A stretch of DNA of 64,000 nucleotides from Gammaproteobacteria bacterium (GCA_024229935.1 JAAERX010000077.1:294389-358388), one strand, 5' to 3'. Positions 1 through 10,198 are shown, numbered from the stretch's first letter. Numbers and translations: made by a program. The notes: a model not told the origin generated them from the sequence alone.

Positions 1-198
1 TACCGCCAGTACCGTCTGACCTGGAATAGGTAGCAGACCAATAAATATTCCTACCCAAAGTCCACCACCGATACTGCGCCGTGAAGCTGCGAAATAAGCC
101 GGATGCGCCAAAATGTACTCGAAGGGTCGCAGATACCAAGGATGATCCTTTTTCTTGCGATAGCGAGTTGATAAGCGTGTAAAAAACTTGCGGGGCAT
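1..198 (-). CDS. DUF2062 family membrane protein (N-terminal part)
   Basis: The first 66 codons of a leftward gene that continues past the window edge. The N-terminus is short and basic (MPRKFF, then RYRKKK), followed by a patch ending in HPAYFAASRRSIGGG and a hydrophobic segment with the IPGQT turn. This arrangement is typical of DUF2062 proteins, small inner-membrane proteins of unknown function that often sit next to comEC in gammaproteobacteria. It is divergent from comEC with about 110 bp between them. The C-terminus is not visible. Confidence 0.75.
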   Translation of the reverse strand, partial: MPRKFFTRLSTRYRKKKDHPWYLRPFEYILAHPAYFAASRRSIGGGLWVGIFIGLLPIPGQTVLAV

Positions 199-310
199 AA
201 CTTACAGTCTGTTAGTCAAAACAGTCCTCGAGGTTTATTGACATTTTATCTGTCTGCTTTGGTGATCGAGTCTGATTTTACGGTTATTCGGATATGAAAA
301 GCGCAACACT

Positions 311-2680
311 ATGCCAGCTTTAGCCATGTTTGTGCTAGTGGGCGTGCTGACCGGTTTATGGCTACCTATACCCGGTGGCATATACCCGGCATGGTGCATG
401 ATCATTATGGGGTCCCTTTTATGGTGGCTTGGTGGGCTAAAGCTGCTTCTTGGGGTGATTGCTTTCACCAGCGCTGCCATTGCATGTCATGACTATCGAG
501 CCCGAATATTAGTGGATGAGCTGGCAGGCCAGGATATTCTTGTAACAGGTATTGTCAGTGATTTTCCACGCAGGACAGAGCAGGGCTGGGTATTGCAGCT
601 GGATATACGCCAAGATTACACATTGGTTCCACAACCAGAGCGCATACAACTCAGCATCTTTGCTGATACCCCGCAACCACAGGCAGGAGAATTGTGGCAG
701 CTAAAGGTACGGCTTAAGCCACCGTTTGGCTTTATCAACCGAGCTGGCTTTGATCGAGCTATGAGGCTTCTTGTGCATAGAACTCATGCTGCAGGGTATG
801 TTCGGCCCAGTCCATTGAATAAAAAGCTCAGGGGTGTTTCGCCTGAAGCGGGTATACTCATGTTCCGCGCATATCTCAGGGGTCATCTGGAATCACTACT
901 GGCGGATTCACAGATGTTACCGCTTATACTTGGTATCACTGTAGGCGCACGTGATCTTATTAGTGGCAGTCAGTGGCACCTATTTAGGGTAACTGGCACA
1001 AGCCACCTCATGGCCATTTCAGGTCTTCATATTGGCATGATTGCCCTGGCAATATGGTATGCCAGTTTCTTGCCTGCATGGATTGCTGGTGTATTGGGAT
1101 GGACACTTAGTACACGCTATTTTCCATGCTGCCTGGCTGCTGCTGGTTCCACAGGCTATGCAATGCTCGCCGGTTTTACGATTCCCACAATACGCGCCCT
1201 GATAATGGTGCTGGTGGTGTTGATACTCAGCAGCAGTCATCGCCCTGTAAATCGCATCTGGGTGCTCAGTTTTACCCTTATCGTAGTGACACTAAGTGAC
1301 CCACTGGCTGTTTTATCGGCTTCCTTTTGGCTTTCATTTGTAGCTGTGGCCTTGTTGTTTGTTTTTTTGAGACCGTCTTCATCCGGTGAAGGAATGAAGC
1401 GGGGTTACTGCATATATGTATTCCGGCGGATATCCCAAATGATTAAAGCGCAATTGATTTTGGGCTGTGGCCTCGTATTACCTATGTGCCTTTTCTTCAG
1501 CCAGGTATCACTCATTGCGCCTGTAGCAAATTTAATTGCTGTTCCTGTATTCACAATTTTAGTATTGCCCGCGGCCCTGACTGGTGTAATGCTAAGTCTG
1601 GTAGCAACACCTGTTGCTCTTGCCAGTTTGCAATTTGCTGTTAGGAGCCTGGAGGTTTTGCTGCAGTTTCTGCAATGGTTAAGTCAGTCATCTCTATCTA
1701 TATGGCATGCAGGGCCCGCATCTATAGGGTTTTTGTTGCTCACAGGTGTGGGCTGTCTCTTATTGCTACTGCCACAGCCCATGAAGGCCCCGTGGGTGGG
1801 TTTGTTATTAATAGTGTTTGGTGTCGGGGTTAATCAGGGCAATCAACCAGCCAGAGTTACTGTAAACGTAATGGATGTGGGGCAGGGACTTGCGGTGCTG
1901 ATTCAAATACCTGGACACACACTCCTTTATGATACCGGTCCTAGCTGGCCAGGTGGTGATGCTGGGTTGCAGGTGGTTGTTCCTGTTTTGCAGCGTTTAG
2001 GTATTGAGAAGATTGATCTCCTCGTTATTTCTCATAGTGATAATGATCATCTTGGTGGTGCGGCAAGTGTTATTGAAGCTATCGATATAGCCAGAATTGC
2101 AGGCCCTCCCGAATTAACACTGACGGGCAAAAACATTACATTATGCAAAACGGGTATACAGTGGAATTGGGAGGGCGTGATATTTGAATTTATTCATCCA
2201 CGTACACATAACGGTTGGTCTGATAACAATGCATCCTGTGTCTTACAGCTATCTGTTGCTCAGCATAGCCTGTTATTAACTGGTGATATTGAAGCAACAG
2301 CAGAAATCGTTCTGCTGGGGAGAGATGAGCTTGAACCAGCCGACCTTGTCATTGCCCCACATCATGGCAGTGTTACTTCATCCAGCCAGGCTCTGGTAAA
2401 TTACCTCTCACCTACCTATGTGGTCTTTCCGGTCGGATATAAGAACAGATGGGGCTTCCCCGCACCCAAAATCGTACAACGATGGGAAAATGCTGGAACC
2501 TGCGGACTCACCACTTCAACTACAGGGGCGCTTGAGTTTGTCTATAAGCAGGATAGGGGGTTCGTACTGACTCAAATTACTGCTGCCAGCTGGAGGCGGC
2601 CATGGGCGGTTCGTTTATTAAGTCTGCCGGACTGTATTCAGTCTGTGGCCACTGTAAATGGCACAAGCACCGGGTTATAG
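311..2680 (+). CDS. comEC: DNA internalization-related competence protein ComEC/Rec2
   Basis: Inner-membrane channel that carries single-stranded DNA into the cytoplasm during natural transformation. The 789-residue length fits full-size ComEC. An N-terminal membrane/DUF4131 region (about 1-180) is followed by the competence domain, with the segment SHLMAISGLHIGMIA near residue 235. A C-terminal metallo-beta-lactamase domain begins near residue 516 with MDVGQG, has the metal motif SHSDNDHLGG near 574, and APHHGS near 683. The ATG at 294 is in another frame and stops at once, so 311 is preferred. No other competence gene is in the window, so competence itself is not shown. Confidence 0.93.
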   Translation: MPALAMFVLVGVLTGLWLPIPGGIYPAWCMIIMGSLLWWLGGLKLLLGVIAFTSAAIACHDYRARILVDELAGQDILVTGIVSDFPRRTEQGWVLQLDIRQDYTLVPQPERIQLSIFADTPQPQAGELWQLKVRLKPPFGFINRAGFDRAMRLLVHRTHAAGYVRPSPLNKKLRGVSPEAGILMFRAYLRGHLESLLADSQMLPLILGITVGARDLISGSQWHLFRVTGTSHLMAISGLHIGMIALAIWYASFLPAWIAGVLGWTLSTRYFPCCLAAAGSTGYAMLAGFTIPTIRALIMVLVVLILSSSHRPVNRIWVLSFTLIVVTLSDPLAVLSASFWLSFVAVALLFVFLRPSSSGEGMKRGYCIYVFRRISQMIKAQLILGCGLVLPMCLFFSQVSLIAPVANLIAVPVFTILVLPAALTGVMLSLVATPVALASLQFAVRSLEVLLQFLQWLSQSSLSIWHAGPASIGFLLLTGVGCLLLLLPQPMKAPWVGLLLIVFGVGVNQGNQPARVTVNVMDVGQGLAVLIQIPGHTLLYDTGPSWPGGDAGLQVVVPVLQRLGIEKIDLLVISHSDNDHLGGAASVIEAIDIARIAGPPELTLTGKNITLCKTGIQWNWEGVIFEFIHPRTHNGWSDNNASCVLQLSVAQHSLLLTGDIEATAEIVLLGRDELEPADLVIAPHHGSVTSSSQALVNYLSPTYVVFPVGYKNRWGFPAPKIVQRWENAGTCGLTTSTTGALEFVYKQDRGFVLTQITAASWRRPWAVRLLSLPDCIQSVATVNGTSTGL

Positions 2681-2712
2681 TTGTCCTGCGCTAGGTTATT
2701 GCTACTAAATTT

Positions 2713-3372
2713 ATGCTGGAAATTATAAAAGCCGGTGGTTGGGTCATGTTCCCAATCATAGTTTGTTCGGTTATGGCTGCTGCCATCATCCTTGAACGCT
2801 TGTGGACTCTGCAAGAAAAAAGGGTTTTGCCACGCCAGCTGACTCGTGAAGTCTGGGAGTGGGTCAGCAGTAATCAGCTTACCCATGAACATCTGCAAAT
2901 TCTGCATGATAGTTCGCCTCTGGGCGAGATACTTGCAGTTGGATTAACCAATCGGCACCGAAACCGCGAGATTATGAAAGAGCGCATTGAGGATACCGGT
3001 AGGCATGTCGTTCATGATCTGCAACGTTATCTTAATTCACTCGGTACAATTGCGGCCATTACTCCATTGCTAGGCTTATTGGGTACCGTGGTTGGCATGG
3101 TTAACGTTTTTGAGGCTATTACCAACCAGGGAGTCGGTAATCCGGCAATTCTTGCTGGTGGTATATCCGAAGCTTTGATAACGACTGCTGCCGGATTGAT
3201 TGTAGCCATCCCCTCACTTACAGGTTACCGATATTTACGTGGGCGAGTTGAGACACTCGTTGTGTATATGGAGCAGGAGGCGATAACACTGGTAGAAGCA
3301 CTGCATCGTAAACGCTATCTGGATGCCCTGGGACAGAATGACGGTCAAAGCGATGAACCTGAGCAGCCCTAG
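2713..3372 (+). CDS. exbB: ExbB/TolQ-family proton channel protein
   Basis: Inner-membrane subunit of an ExbB/ExbD proton-driven motor. At 219 residues it has one membrane segment near residues 10-30 and two more in the C-terminal half, including the family-typical PLLGLLGTVVGMV and a GGISEAL.TTAAGL segment. It lies between comEC and msbA and overlaps exbD. A separate tolQ/tolR pair occurs at 49-50 kb, so this is a second motor complex. ExbB/ExbD pairs in this position (next to msbA and lpxK) are common in gammaproteobacteria. Their energised partner is not clear; no tonB is nearby. Confidence 0.92.
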   Translation: MLEIIKAGGWVMFPIIVCSVMAAAIILERLWTLQEKRVLPRQLTREVWEWVSSNQLTHEHLQILHDSSPLGEILAVGLTNRHRNREIMKERIEDTGRHVVHDLQRYLNSLGTIAAITPLLGLLGTVVGMVNVFEAITNQGVGNPAILAGGISEALITTAAGLIVAIPSLTGYRYLRGRVETLVVYMEQEAITLVEALHRKRYLDALGQNDGQSDEPEQP

Positions 3373-3775
3373 TCGTGAAGAGCCTGAAATAAATCTGACA
3401 TCACTGATTGATGTTGTCTTACTGTTGCTCGTCTTTTTTATGATCACAACCAGCTTTGTACGTGAGTCTAAAATTGGCATCCGTTTACCAGAAGCCAGTT
3501 CAGTTGCTCAGATTGAGGCAAAGGATGAGTCAATGGTTATTACAGTTACTGCGCAGGGTACATATCTCGTTAATGGCCGTAGTTTGCTGGATAATCAGCC
3601 TGATACCCTAGAGCGCGCCCTTAAGATGCTTGGCGGGGATAAACCCGGCACGCAGTTAACCGTTAGTGCCGATGCTGATGCTACACATCAGGCCGTGATT
3701 ACAGCTATGGATGTTGCCGGACAACTTGGCTATACCGAAATCAATCTGGCAACAGTTCAGTTGGAGATTCAATAA
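3353..3775 (+). CDS. exbD: ExbD/TolR-family biopolymer transport protein
   Basis: Partner of ExbB: a single-membrane-span protein with a periplasmic domain. It shows the diagnostic EPEINLTSLIDVVLLLLVFF with the proton-carrying Asp. The frame is open from 3323. The ATG at 3353 places about ten residues before EPEINLT, the usual ExbD N-terminus, and overlaps the end of exbB by 20 bp. An ATG at 3338 is the alternative. No strong Shine-Dalgarno precedes either, which suggests translational coupling to exbB. Confidence 0.9.
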   Translation: MNLSSPSREEPEINLTSLIDVVLLLLVFFMITTSFVRESKIGIRLPEASSVAQIEAKDESMVITVTAQGTYLVNGRSLLDNQPDTLERALKMLGGDKPGTQLTVSADADATHQAVITAMDVAGQLGYTEINLATVQLEIQ

Positions 3776-5551
3776 GTGGCAATCGCCAAACACACGTACT
3801 CACCAATACAGATTTATAAGCGCCTGTTGTCAATTAGTGGTCGCTACTGGCCTGTATTTCTAGGGGTTGCTGCTTCTGCCTCTTTGTTTGCAGCTACTGA
3901 CGCTGGCTTTGCTTACCTGGTTGCAACACTCACTGAGATTGTAGAAGCAGGTTCTAACCTGACAGAACGTCAGGAATTCATAAAACAGTGGCTGCCGCTG
4001 GCAGTGCTGCTGTTATTTGCCTCTCGTGGTGTGTGTAATTTTCTCTCAAACTATGGGATGGGCTGGCTGGCACGTATAACAGTTAAGGAATTACGGGGCC
4101 GGGTTTTTGAGCATTATCTTGAATTACCTACAAGTTTTTTCGATCATTCATCTTCAGGACAGTTATTGTCAAAACTGACCTACGATGTAAATCAGGTAGC
4201 CCAAGCAGCATCAAATGTCGTCATTGTATTGTTTAAGGATTCCCTGACGATACTCTTTCTGGTTTTGTACATGCTTTACCTGAGCCCTGCATTGTCTGTA
4301 TTTGTATTTATTGTGGCTCCCATAATTGCACTTATTGTGCGTTTTCTCAGTAATGTTTTTCGTCGTCATAATAAGAAAATTCAAACCTCTGTAGGTGATA
4401 TCACCCGGATTGGTGAAGAGGCACTGCAAGCCAATAAAATTATAAAGGTTTTTAGTGGTCAATCGTATGAGAGCTCTCGCTTTGATGCCGCCAATGAACG
4501 CAACAGGCGCACAGAACTCAGGTTGCTCGTCACCAAGTCAGCGGGCGATGCTGTCACGGTGTTCGTAACCGCATTTGGTGTAGCTGGTGTTATCTACCTT
4601 ATAAATAAGATAGACATAGATGTTTCCCGGGTGGCGGGTTTCATCACGGCCATGGTGATGCTGATGGGGCCACTTAAGCGATTAACTAATGTCAACGCAA
4701 CAATACAGAGCGCTATTGCAGCAGGTGAGAGCCTGTTCAGTATTATTGATACACCTAAAGAAATAGATACAGGTCAATTTAACCCGGATACTATTAAGGG
4801 CAGTGTTAATTTTAAAAACATACAGTTCGGTTATGAAAACGTTAAGGAGCAGGTTCTCACTGACATTAATATTCATGTCTCTCCAGGCGAATCTTTGGCG
4901 ATTGTTGGCCGTTCCGGCAGTGGGAAATCAACATTGGTAAGCTTGCTACCACGCTTTTATGATCCGGAAGCTGGTGAAATTCTTATAGATGATCATTCTA
5001 CAACTGAGTTTTCACTTTCAGGTCTGCGTAAGCACATCAGTCTCGTTAATCAGGAGGTAACGCTCTTTAATGACACAATTGCAGCAAATATTGCTTACGG
5101 CAGTCTGGCCAATGCATCAGAGGATGCTATCCGCAGTTCAGCAGAAGCAGCTAATGTAACTGAGTTCACTAAGCAAATGCCCGATGGGCTTAATACCGTG
5201 GTTGGAGATCGTGGGGTATTATTATCGGGAGGACAACGTCAGCGCATATCAATAGCACGAGCTTTATTAAAGAACTCTCCCATTCTTATTCTTGATGAGG
5301 CAACTTCAGCGCTTGATACTCAGTCAGAACGACATATACAAGCGGCACTGGACAAGCTGATGCAAAACCGTACAACCTTTGTAATTGCCCACCGCCTGTC
5401 AACTATTGAAAAAGTGGACCGCATCATCGTCATGGATGCAGGACGTATAATTGAAACTGGACGACATGAGGAACTGCTTGCAGCAGGCGGAGCCTATGCA
5501 GCTTTATACCGTTTGCAGTTTCGTGATGACAATGCCAGTAAGTCAGCATAA
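3776..5551 (+). CDS. msbA: Lipid A export ATP-binding/permease protein MsbA
   Basis: Homodimeric ABC exporter that flips lipid A-core across the inner membrane. At 591 residues it has a six-helix membrane domain (about 20-315) followed by the nucleotide-binding domain, with Walker A GRSGSGKST near 377, signature LSGGQRQR near 482 and Walker B/D-loop ILDEATSALD near 505. The start is a GTG immediately after the exbD stop, preceded by TTGGAG. The 3' end overlaps lpxK. The linkage to lpxK and kdsB supports the lipid A role over other ABC exporters. Confidence 0.95.
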   Translation: MAIAKHTYSPIQIYKRLLSISGRYWPVFLGVAASASLFAATDAGFAYLVATLTEIVEAGSNLTERQEFIKQWLPLAVLLLFASRGVCNFLSNYGMGWLARITVKELRGRVFEHYLELPTSFFDHSSSGQLLSKLTYDVNQVAQAASNVVIVLFKDSLTILFLVLYMLYLSPALSVFVFIVAPIIALIVRFLSNVFRRHNKKIQTSVGDITRIGEEALQANKIIKVFSGQSYESSRFDAANERNRRTELRLLVTKSAGDAVTVFVTAFGVAGVIYLINKIDIDVSRVAGFITAMVMLMGPLKRLTNVNATIQSAIAAGESLFSIIDTPKEIDTGQFNPDTIKGSVNFKNIQFGYENVKEQVLTDINIHVSPGESLAIVGRSGSGKSTLVSLLPRFYDPEAGEILIDDHSTTEFSLSGLRKHISLVNQEVTLFNDTIAANIAYGSLANASEDAIRSSAEAANVTEFTKQMPDGLNTVVGDRGVLLSGGQRQRISIARALLKNSPILILDEATSALDTQSERHIQAALDKLMQNRTTFVIAHRLSTIEKVDRIIVMDAGRIIETGRHEELLAAGGAYAALYRLQFRDDNASKSA

Positions 5552-6530
5552 AAGTATTGAGTCCTTGTGGTATGGAAATTCAACCAGCAAATGGTTGTTA
5601 CTGCCACTGGCATGGATATATGGCCTGATAGTTTTTTTTCGGCGCAGCCTTTACACATCTGGTTTATTAACCAGGCCACAGTTACCCGTTCCAGTAATTG
5701 TTGTTGGCAATATTGCTGTTGGTGGTACCGGTAAGACACCTGTTGTTGCCTGGCTAGCGCAACAATTACATGCAGCTGGTTATAGGCCCGGTATTGTCAG
5801 TCGAGGCTACGGAGGTAGTCACTCAGGTGCTGCTGTATTGGTTAATGAACAAAGTGATGCAGCGATTGTTGGTGATGAGCCATTGATGCTGGCACAAATC
5901 ACAGCCTGTCCTGTTTGTATCTGCACTGACCGTGTCGCTGCAGTTGAGATGATCGCCCAGCAGGGAGTTAATGTTGTAATTACCGACGATGGTTTGCAGC
6001 ACTATCGTTTAAGGCGTTCATTTGAAATAGTTGTCGTTGATGGGCAACGTGGCTTTGGCAATGGCCAATTACTACCTGCGGGGCCTTTGCGAGAAAATCT
6101 GCAACGTATAGGGCAGGCAGATGCAGTGCTTATCAATGGTGGTTCAGAACTGATTGAAGGAACAGAATTTAACCTTATTTCTGGTGACCTACACTCCGTT
6201 TCCGGCAACCAGACCAAATCACTAAATGATTTTCACGGGCAGCGTGTATGGGGTCTTGCAGGTATTGGAAACCCTGGGCGATTTTATTCGATGTTGATTG
6301 ATGCAGGTCTGGAGGTCGATCGCGTAGATGTTAATGATCATGGTAAGCATTCACTTGCATCTCTAGTGGCACTGCGGGATCAACCCGTCCTAATGACGCA
6401 GAAAGATGCGGTGAAGTATCATTCATCCGTACCTCAGAATGCCTGGTATCTACCCGTTGAGGTTCAATTTGCTGAAGCAGATGCAACAAAGTTAATGCAA
6501 TTAATAGGCGATCAACTCGCTGAGGCTTAA
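5526..6530 (+). CDS. lpxK: Tetraacyldisaccharide 4'-kinase LpxK
   Basis: Phosphorylates the 4' position of the lipid A disaccharide at the cytoplasmic face of the inner membrane. The frame is open from 5451, deep inside msbA. LpxK proteins start just before the SLWYG-type segment, so the ATG at 5526 (or 5532) is chosen, giving 334 residues and a 26-bp overlap with msbA. Visible features are an N-terminal membrane anchor (LLPLAWIYGL), the Walker A NIAVGGTGKTP near residues 61-72, SRGYGG, and DDGLQHYRL. The ycaR-like small gene often found between lpxK and kdsB is absent. Confidence 0.93.
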   Translation: MTMPVSQHKSIESLWYGNSTSKWLLLPLAWIYGLIVFFRRSLYTSGLLTRPQLPVPVIVVGNIAVGGTGKTPVVAWLAQQLHAAGYRPGIVSRGYGGSHSGAAVLVNEQSDAAIVGDEPLMLAQITACPVCICTDRVAAVEMIAQQGVNVVITDDGLQHYRLRRSFEIVVVDGQRGFGNGQLLPAGPLRENLQRIGQADAVLINGGSELIEGTEFNLISGDLHSVSGNQTKSLNDFHGQRVWGLAGIGNPGRFYSMLIDAGLEVDRVDVNDHGKHSLASLVALRDQPVLMTQKDAVKYHSSVPQNAWYLPVEVQFAEADATKLMQLIGDQLAEA

Positions 6531-6539
6531 AGACCGAAA

Positions 6540-7304
6540 ATGAACCAGTTCCGTATAGTTATCCCAGCCCGCTATGATTCCTCCCGTTTGCCGGGTAAGG
6601 TTTTGCTGGAAATAGCCGGTAAACCGATGATTCAACATGTCTGGGAACGTGCAGTAGAAAGTGGCGCCAGTCAAATCATTATAGCGACCGATTCAGAGAA
6701 GGTGACTGCGGTAGCCCAAAAATTCGGTGCAAAGGTATGCATGACCAGCGTTGATTGCGACTCTGGTACTGACAGGGTTGCCGAAGTGTGTGCGCAGCTT
6801 GGCTGGACAGATGAAATTCCCGTAGTCAATGTACAGGGTGATGCACCATTAATCCCACCAAAGAGTATTCAAAAAGTGGCGGCTTTGTTGCTGGACAATC
6901 CTGCAGCAGCGATGTCTACCTTGTGTGTGGCCCTGCGTAACAGGGATGAGTATCTTGATCCCAATGTTGTAAAGGTGCTCTTTGATCAGGCAGGTAAGGC
7001 TCTGTACTTTAGTCGCGCACCTATACCAGCTTCTGGTCATGGAAATGCGGCAGCACTACCGGGCAAACTTGGCTGGCGGCACCTTGGTCTTTATGGCTAT
7101 CGCGTTAATGCACTGGAGAAACTCAGTGTCACGCCCCCATGTGAACTTGAGCTGACTGAACGATTAGAGCAATTACGGGCATTGTGGTTAGGTATGAGCA
7201 TACTTATCACAGTTGATGACTATGCAGATGCACCTGATGTAGATACCGAGGATGACCTGCATAAGGTTGAAGCTTTATTGATCAAGCAGGGCTTAGGAAC
7301 TTAA
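6540..7304 (+). CDS. kdsB: 3-deoxy-manno-octulosonate cytidylyltransferase (CMP-KDO synthetase)
   Basis: Activates KDO as CMP-KDO for attachment to lipid A. The 254-residue length matches KdsB. It begins with the nucleotidyltransferase motif IPARYDSSRLPGK, followed by ATDSEKV, VNVQGDAPLI and ALYFSRAPIP. It begins 9 bp after lpxK and its stop overlaps the next start as TAATG, so the lipid A/KDO genes form one transcription unit with the phosphatase downstream. Confidence 0.95.
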   Translation: MNQFRIVIPARYDSSRLPGKVLLEIAGKPMIQHVWERAVESGASQIIIATDSEKVTAVAQKFGAKVCMTSVDCDSGTDRVAEVCAQLGWTDEIPVVNVQGDAPLIPPKSIQKVAALLLDNPAAAMSTLCVALRNRDEYLDPNVVKVLFDQAGKALYFSRAPIPASGHGNAAALPGKLGWRHLGLYGYRVNALEKLSVTPPCELELTERLEQLRALWLGMSILITVDDYADAPDVDTEDDLHKVEALLIKQGLGT

Positions 7305-7780
7305 TGGCGGACATGGTTTCTATATTGTTTGTCTGCATGGGTAATATCTGTCGTTCACCTTCAGCCCATGGAGTTATGCGAAAATTACTGGAAGAAGAGG
7401 GTGAGGGTCTGAATATACAGCTCGACTCTGCTGGTACTCATGCCTGGCATATCAATGAAGCACCAGACCCACGTTCACAGCAGGCTGCTCTTGCCAGAGA
7501 AGTTGATCTTTCAGATCTGCGGGCCAGAGCGGTTGAGGCTTCTGACTTCCATAAATTTGATTACATTCTGGCAATGGATGAAGCCAATCTTGCTGATCTG
7601 GACAAAATTCGGCCTCCCGGTAGCAAAGCCCTGGTTGCACTAATGCTCTCGTATGCCGATAAGGCGGCTATTCAGGAAGTACCTGATCCTTACTACGGAG
7701 CTAAGGAAGGGTTTGAAACAGTGCTGGATATGTTGGAAGAGGCCAGCCGGGGCTTACTCACTGAACTTCGTCAATGCTAA
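7304..7780 (+). CDS. Low-molecular-weight protein-tyrosine phosphatase
   Basis: Cytoplasmic phosphotyrosine phosphatase of the Wzb/YfkJ/arsenate-reductase-like fold, 158 residues. The catalytic P-loop is intact: Cys11 and Arg17 in CMGNICRS. The general-acid Asp lies in the late motif DPYYG. The start overlaps the kdsB stop. Substrates are not evident; in many gammaproteobacteria this gene follows kdsB, and in others similar enzymes act on polysaccharide-export kinases. Confidence 0.88.
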   Translation: MADMVSILFVCMGNICRSPSAHGVMRKLLEEEGEGLNIQLDSAGTHAWHINEAPDPRSQQAALAREVDLSDLRARAVEASDFHKFDYILAMDEANLADLDKIRPPGSKALVALMLSYADKAAIQEVPDPYYGAKEGFETVLDMLEEASRGLLTELRQC

Positions 7781-7798
7781 GTCCCGGCTGATTAATCT

Positions 7799-10198
7799 TT
7801 ACTGATCTGTTTCGTTATCAGAAGACCAGACTTTGTAGGTCTTATCCTGCTTTTTAGGCACAGAAGTTTCCCACGGAAGCAGTCGGTCGTTGTCCTTTTG
7901 GGATGGAGCTTTATCTAGCTTAGCTACATTCTCTTTAGGTGCAGATTTTTCAGCCGCTGGTTTTGTGGGTTTAACCACCGGTTGCTGCTCTAATGACTTG
8001 CTTGCAGGTTTATCAGCTACCTTATCCAACGATGACTGTTTTGCCCGCTCAGGCCGTTGACTGTTGTTATCAGCTGGTTTTGTTTCTGCTTTATTGCCAT
8101 CGACATCTGGTACATCAACAGCCTGCGTATTGTGGCTCTGACCTTGCTCGCGATTGTTTTTTGAACGCCGTTTGCGTCTGCGCCGACGTGGTGTAGCAAC
8201 TCCATCACCTTGCTGAGTTTGCTTTGTCTGACTGTCCTGATTGGTGGTTTTCTGCTGATCCTGATCTTGTTTTCGAGATTGATTCCGGATAGATTTGCCA
8301 GGATTGCTCTGTTTACGGCCACCGTTATTACTATTACCGTCACGACCACCTGATTTACGGTTACGGTCATTCTGACGACCTCGGGTATCACGAGAATTCC
8401 GATTCCGGTTCCGATTCCGGTTGTTCTGATTGCGGCCTGAACCGGAACGGTTAGATCTTCTGTTTCTGGTTGGTTGTTCAGTTTTTACTTCTGGTGTGCC
8501 TACAAATAAACGCTTTATGAATCCGAATAAACCACCTGAAGATTTTACTTTAGGTGTTGTTTGTGCAGAGGGCTTAGGTGCCGGGGCAGGCGTGGCAGGA
8601 ACGACCGTTGTAACAGCTGGCCTTTCTGCTTCAGATTTACTGGACATCTTTAATGCATCTTCAAGCAAGTCGTCCTTGGGTGTGGATAGCTTATAGCTGG
8701 CACCAGAATTTTCTGGCTCGAGTACCTGGTCATCACGTACCCTGCGCAAGCTATAGTTAGGTGTTTCCAGATCCGGGTTGGCAATCAGCAGAATTTGTAC
8801 ACCAGTACGACTCTCAATATTCTGAATCCATTCACGTTTTTCATTCAACAGGAAAGTGGCAACATCAACAGGCAGTTCAGAAATAACCTTGGTTGTGCGC
8901 TCTTTGCGTGTTTCTTCAGCAAGCAGTCTCAAAATTGCCAGAGCCAGAGACTCAACGCTGCGTACAGAACCTGAGCCACTGCAACGCGGACATACCTGGT
9001 GTGCTGACTCACCCAGCGAACGACGTAATCGTTGACGTGACATTTCAAGAAGGCCAAAACGTGAAATCCGACCAATCTGAACACGTGCGCGGTCTGTTCG
9101 TACGGCATCCTTGAATCGATTTTCAACTTCTCGCTGGTTCCGATTTGGGTTCATGTCGATAAAATCGATTACCAGCAGACCACCTAAATCACGAAGCCTG
9201 CATTGACGGGCAATCTCATCTGCAGCCTCCAGATTAGTTGCCAGTGCTGTCGCTTCAATATCACCTCCCTTGGTGGCACGGGCAGAGTTGATATCAATGG
9301 ATACCAAAGCCTCAGTATGGTCAATGACTATACTGCCGCCGGAAGGAAGGTTTACTGTATGTGAATAAGCAGATTCAATCTGACTTTCAATCTGGAAGCG
9401 TGTAAACAGGGGCACTTCATCTGTATACAGTTTAAGTTTACGTAAGTTATGGGGCATTGCATGCTCCATAAATGCTTTTGCTTCCTCGTAGGTTGCATTG
9501 TCATCGATCGTAATTTCACCGATCTCAGAACTAAAATGGTCACGCAGGGCTCTTACAACCGGGCTGCTGTCCTGGTAAATAAGGAATGGAGAGGGTTTGT
9601 CTAATACGACCTGCATGATGGACTGCCAGATACCTTTCAGGTATTCCAGATCCCAGCTCAGTTCATCAATGGTGCGCCCGATGCCGGCTGTTCTGACGAT
9701 ACAACTCATGCCTTCAGGCACATCAAGTTCACGTGTTACACGCTGAATCTCCTCACGCTCTTCACCTGAAATACGCCGGGAAACGCCACCCCCGCGAGGA
9801 TTGTTGGGCATCAGCACGATAAAGCGTCCGGGCAGGCTGATAAAAGTGGTTAATGCAGCACCTTTGTTCCCACGTTCATCTTTATCAACCTGTACAACAA
9901 TATCCTGGCCCTCTTTAAGGACATGCTTGATATTGATACGGCTGCCCTGTTCGGGCTCGTTAACGAAGTATTCTCTGGAGATATCTTTAAGCGGCAGGAA
10001 GCCGTGGCGATCAGAACCATACTCAACAAAGGCAGCATCCAGACTTGGCTCGATCCGAGTGATCTTGCCTTTATAGATATTGGCTTTCTTTTGCTGGCTG
10101 GAATCTACCTCAATATCGAGGTCATACAGTTTCTGTCCATCTACGATGGCTACACGCAACTCTTCTTCCTGAGTTGCATTTATAAGCATTCTTTTCAT
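7799..10198 (-). CDS. rne: Ribonuclease E
   Basis: Essential endoribonuclease and degradosome scaffold at the membrane. At 799 residues, the catalytic half (about 1-415) starts MKRMLINATQ with an S1 domain near 35-125. The metal-binding aspartates lie in VSIDINSARAT and VIDFIDMNPN, and the Zn-link is CPRCSGSG near residue 403. The rest is a disordered scaffold, very rich in Arg, Asn, Gln and Lys, with an RNR-type low-complexity stretch near 575-640. That length and tail favour RNase E over RNase G. Transcribed against the preceding operon, with a long leader (10199-10594). Confidence 0.95.
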   Translation of the reverse strand: MKRMLINATQEEELRVAIVDGQKLYDLDIEVDSSQQKKANIYKGKITRIEPSLDAAFVEYGSDRHGFLPLKDISREYFVNEPEQGSRINIKHVLKEGQDIVVQVDKDERGNKGAALTTFISLPGRFIVLMPNNPRGGGVSRRISGEEREEIQRVTRELDVPEGMSCIVRTAGIGRTIDELSWDLEYLKGIWQSIMQVVLDKPSPFLIYQDSSPVVRALRDHFSSEIGEITIDDNATYEEAKAFMEHAMPHNLRKLKLYTDEVPLFTRFQIESQIESAYSHTVNLPSGGSIVIDHTEALVSIDINSARATKGGDIEATALATNLEAADEIARQCRLRDLGGLLVIDFIDMNPNRNQREVENRFKDAVRTDRARVQIGRISRFGLLEMSRQRLRRSLGESAHQVCPRCSGSGSVRSVESLALAILRLLAEETRKERTTKVISELPVDVATFLLNEKREWIQNIESRTGVQILLIANPDLETPNYSLRRVRDDQVLEPENSGASYKLSTPKDDLLEDALKMSSKSEAERPAVTTVVPATPAPAPKPSAQTTPKVKSSGGLFGFIKRLFVGTPEVKTEQPTRNRRSNRSGSGRNQNNRNRNRNRNSRDTRGRQNDRNRKSGGRDGNSNNGGRKQSNPGKSIRNQSRKQDQDQQKTTNQDSQTKQTQQGDGVATPRRRRRKRRSKNNREQGQSHNTQAVDVPDVDGNKAETKPADNNSQRPERAKQSSLDKVADKPASKSLEQQPVVKPTKPAAEKSAPKENVAKLDKAPSQKDNDRLLPWETSVPKKQDKTYKVWSSDNETDQ

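Noticed and set aside
2638..2907. Minus-strand frame over the comEC-exbB junction
   Set aside because: Lies antisense to the exbB start; no signal for expression.
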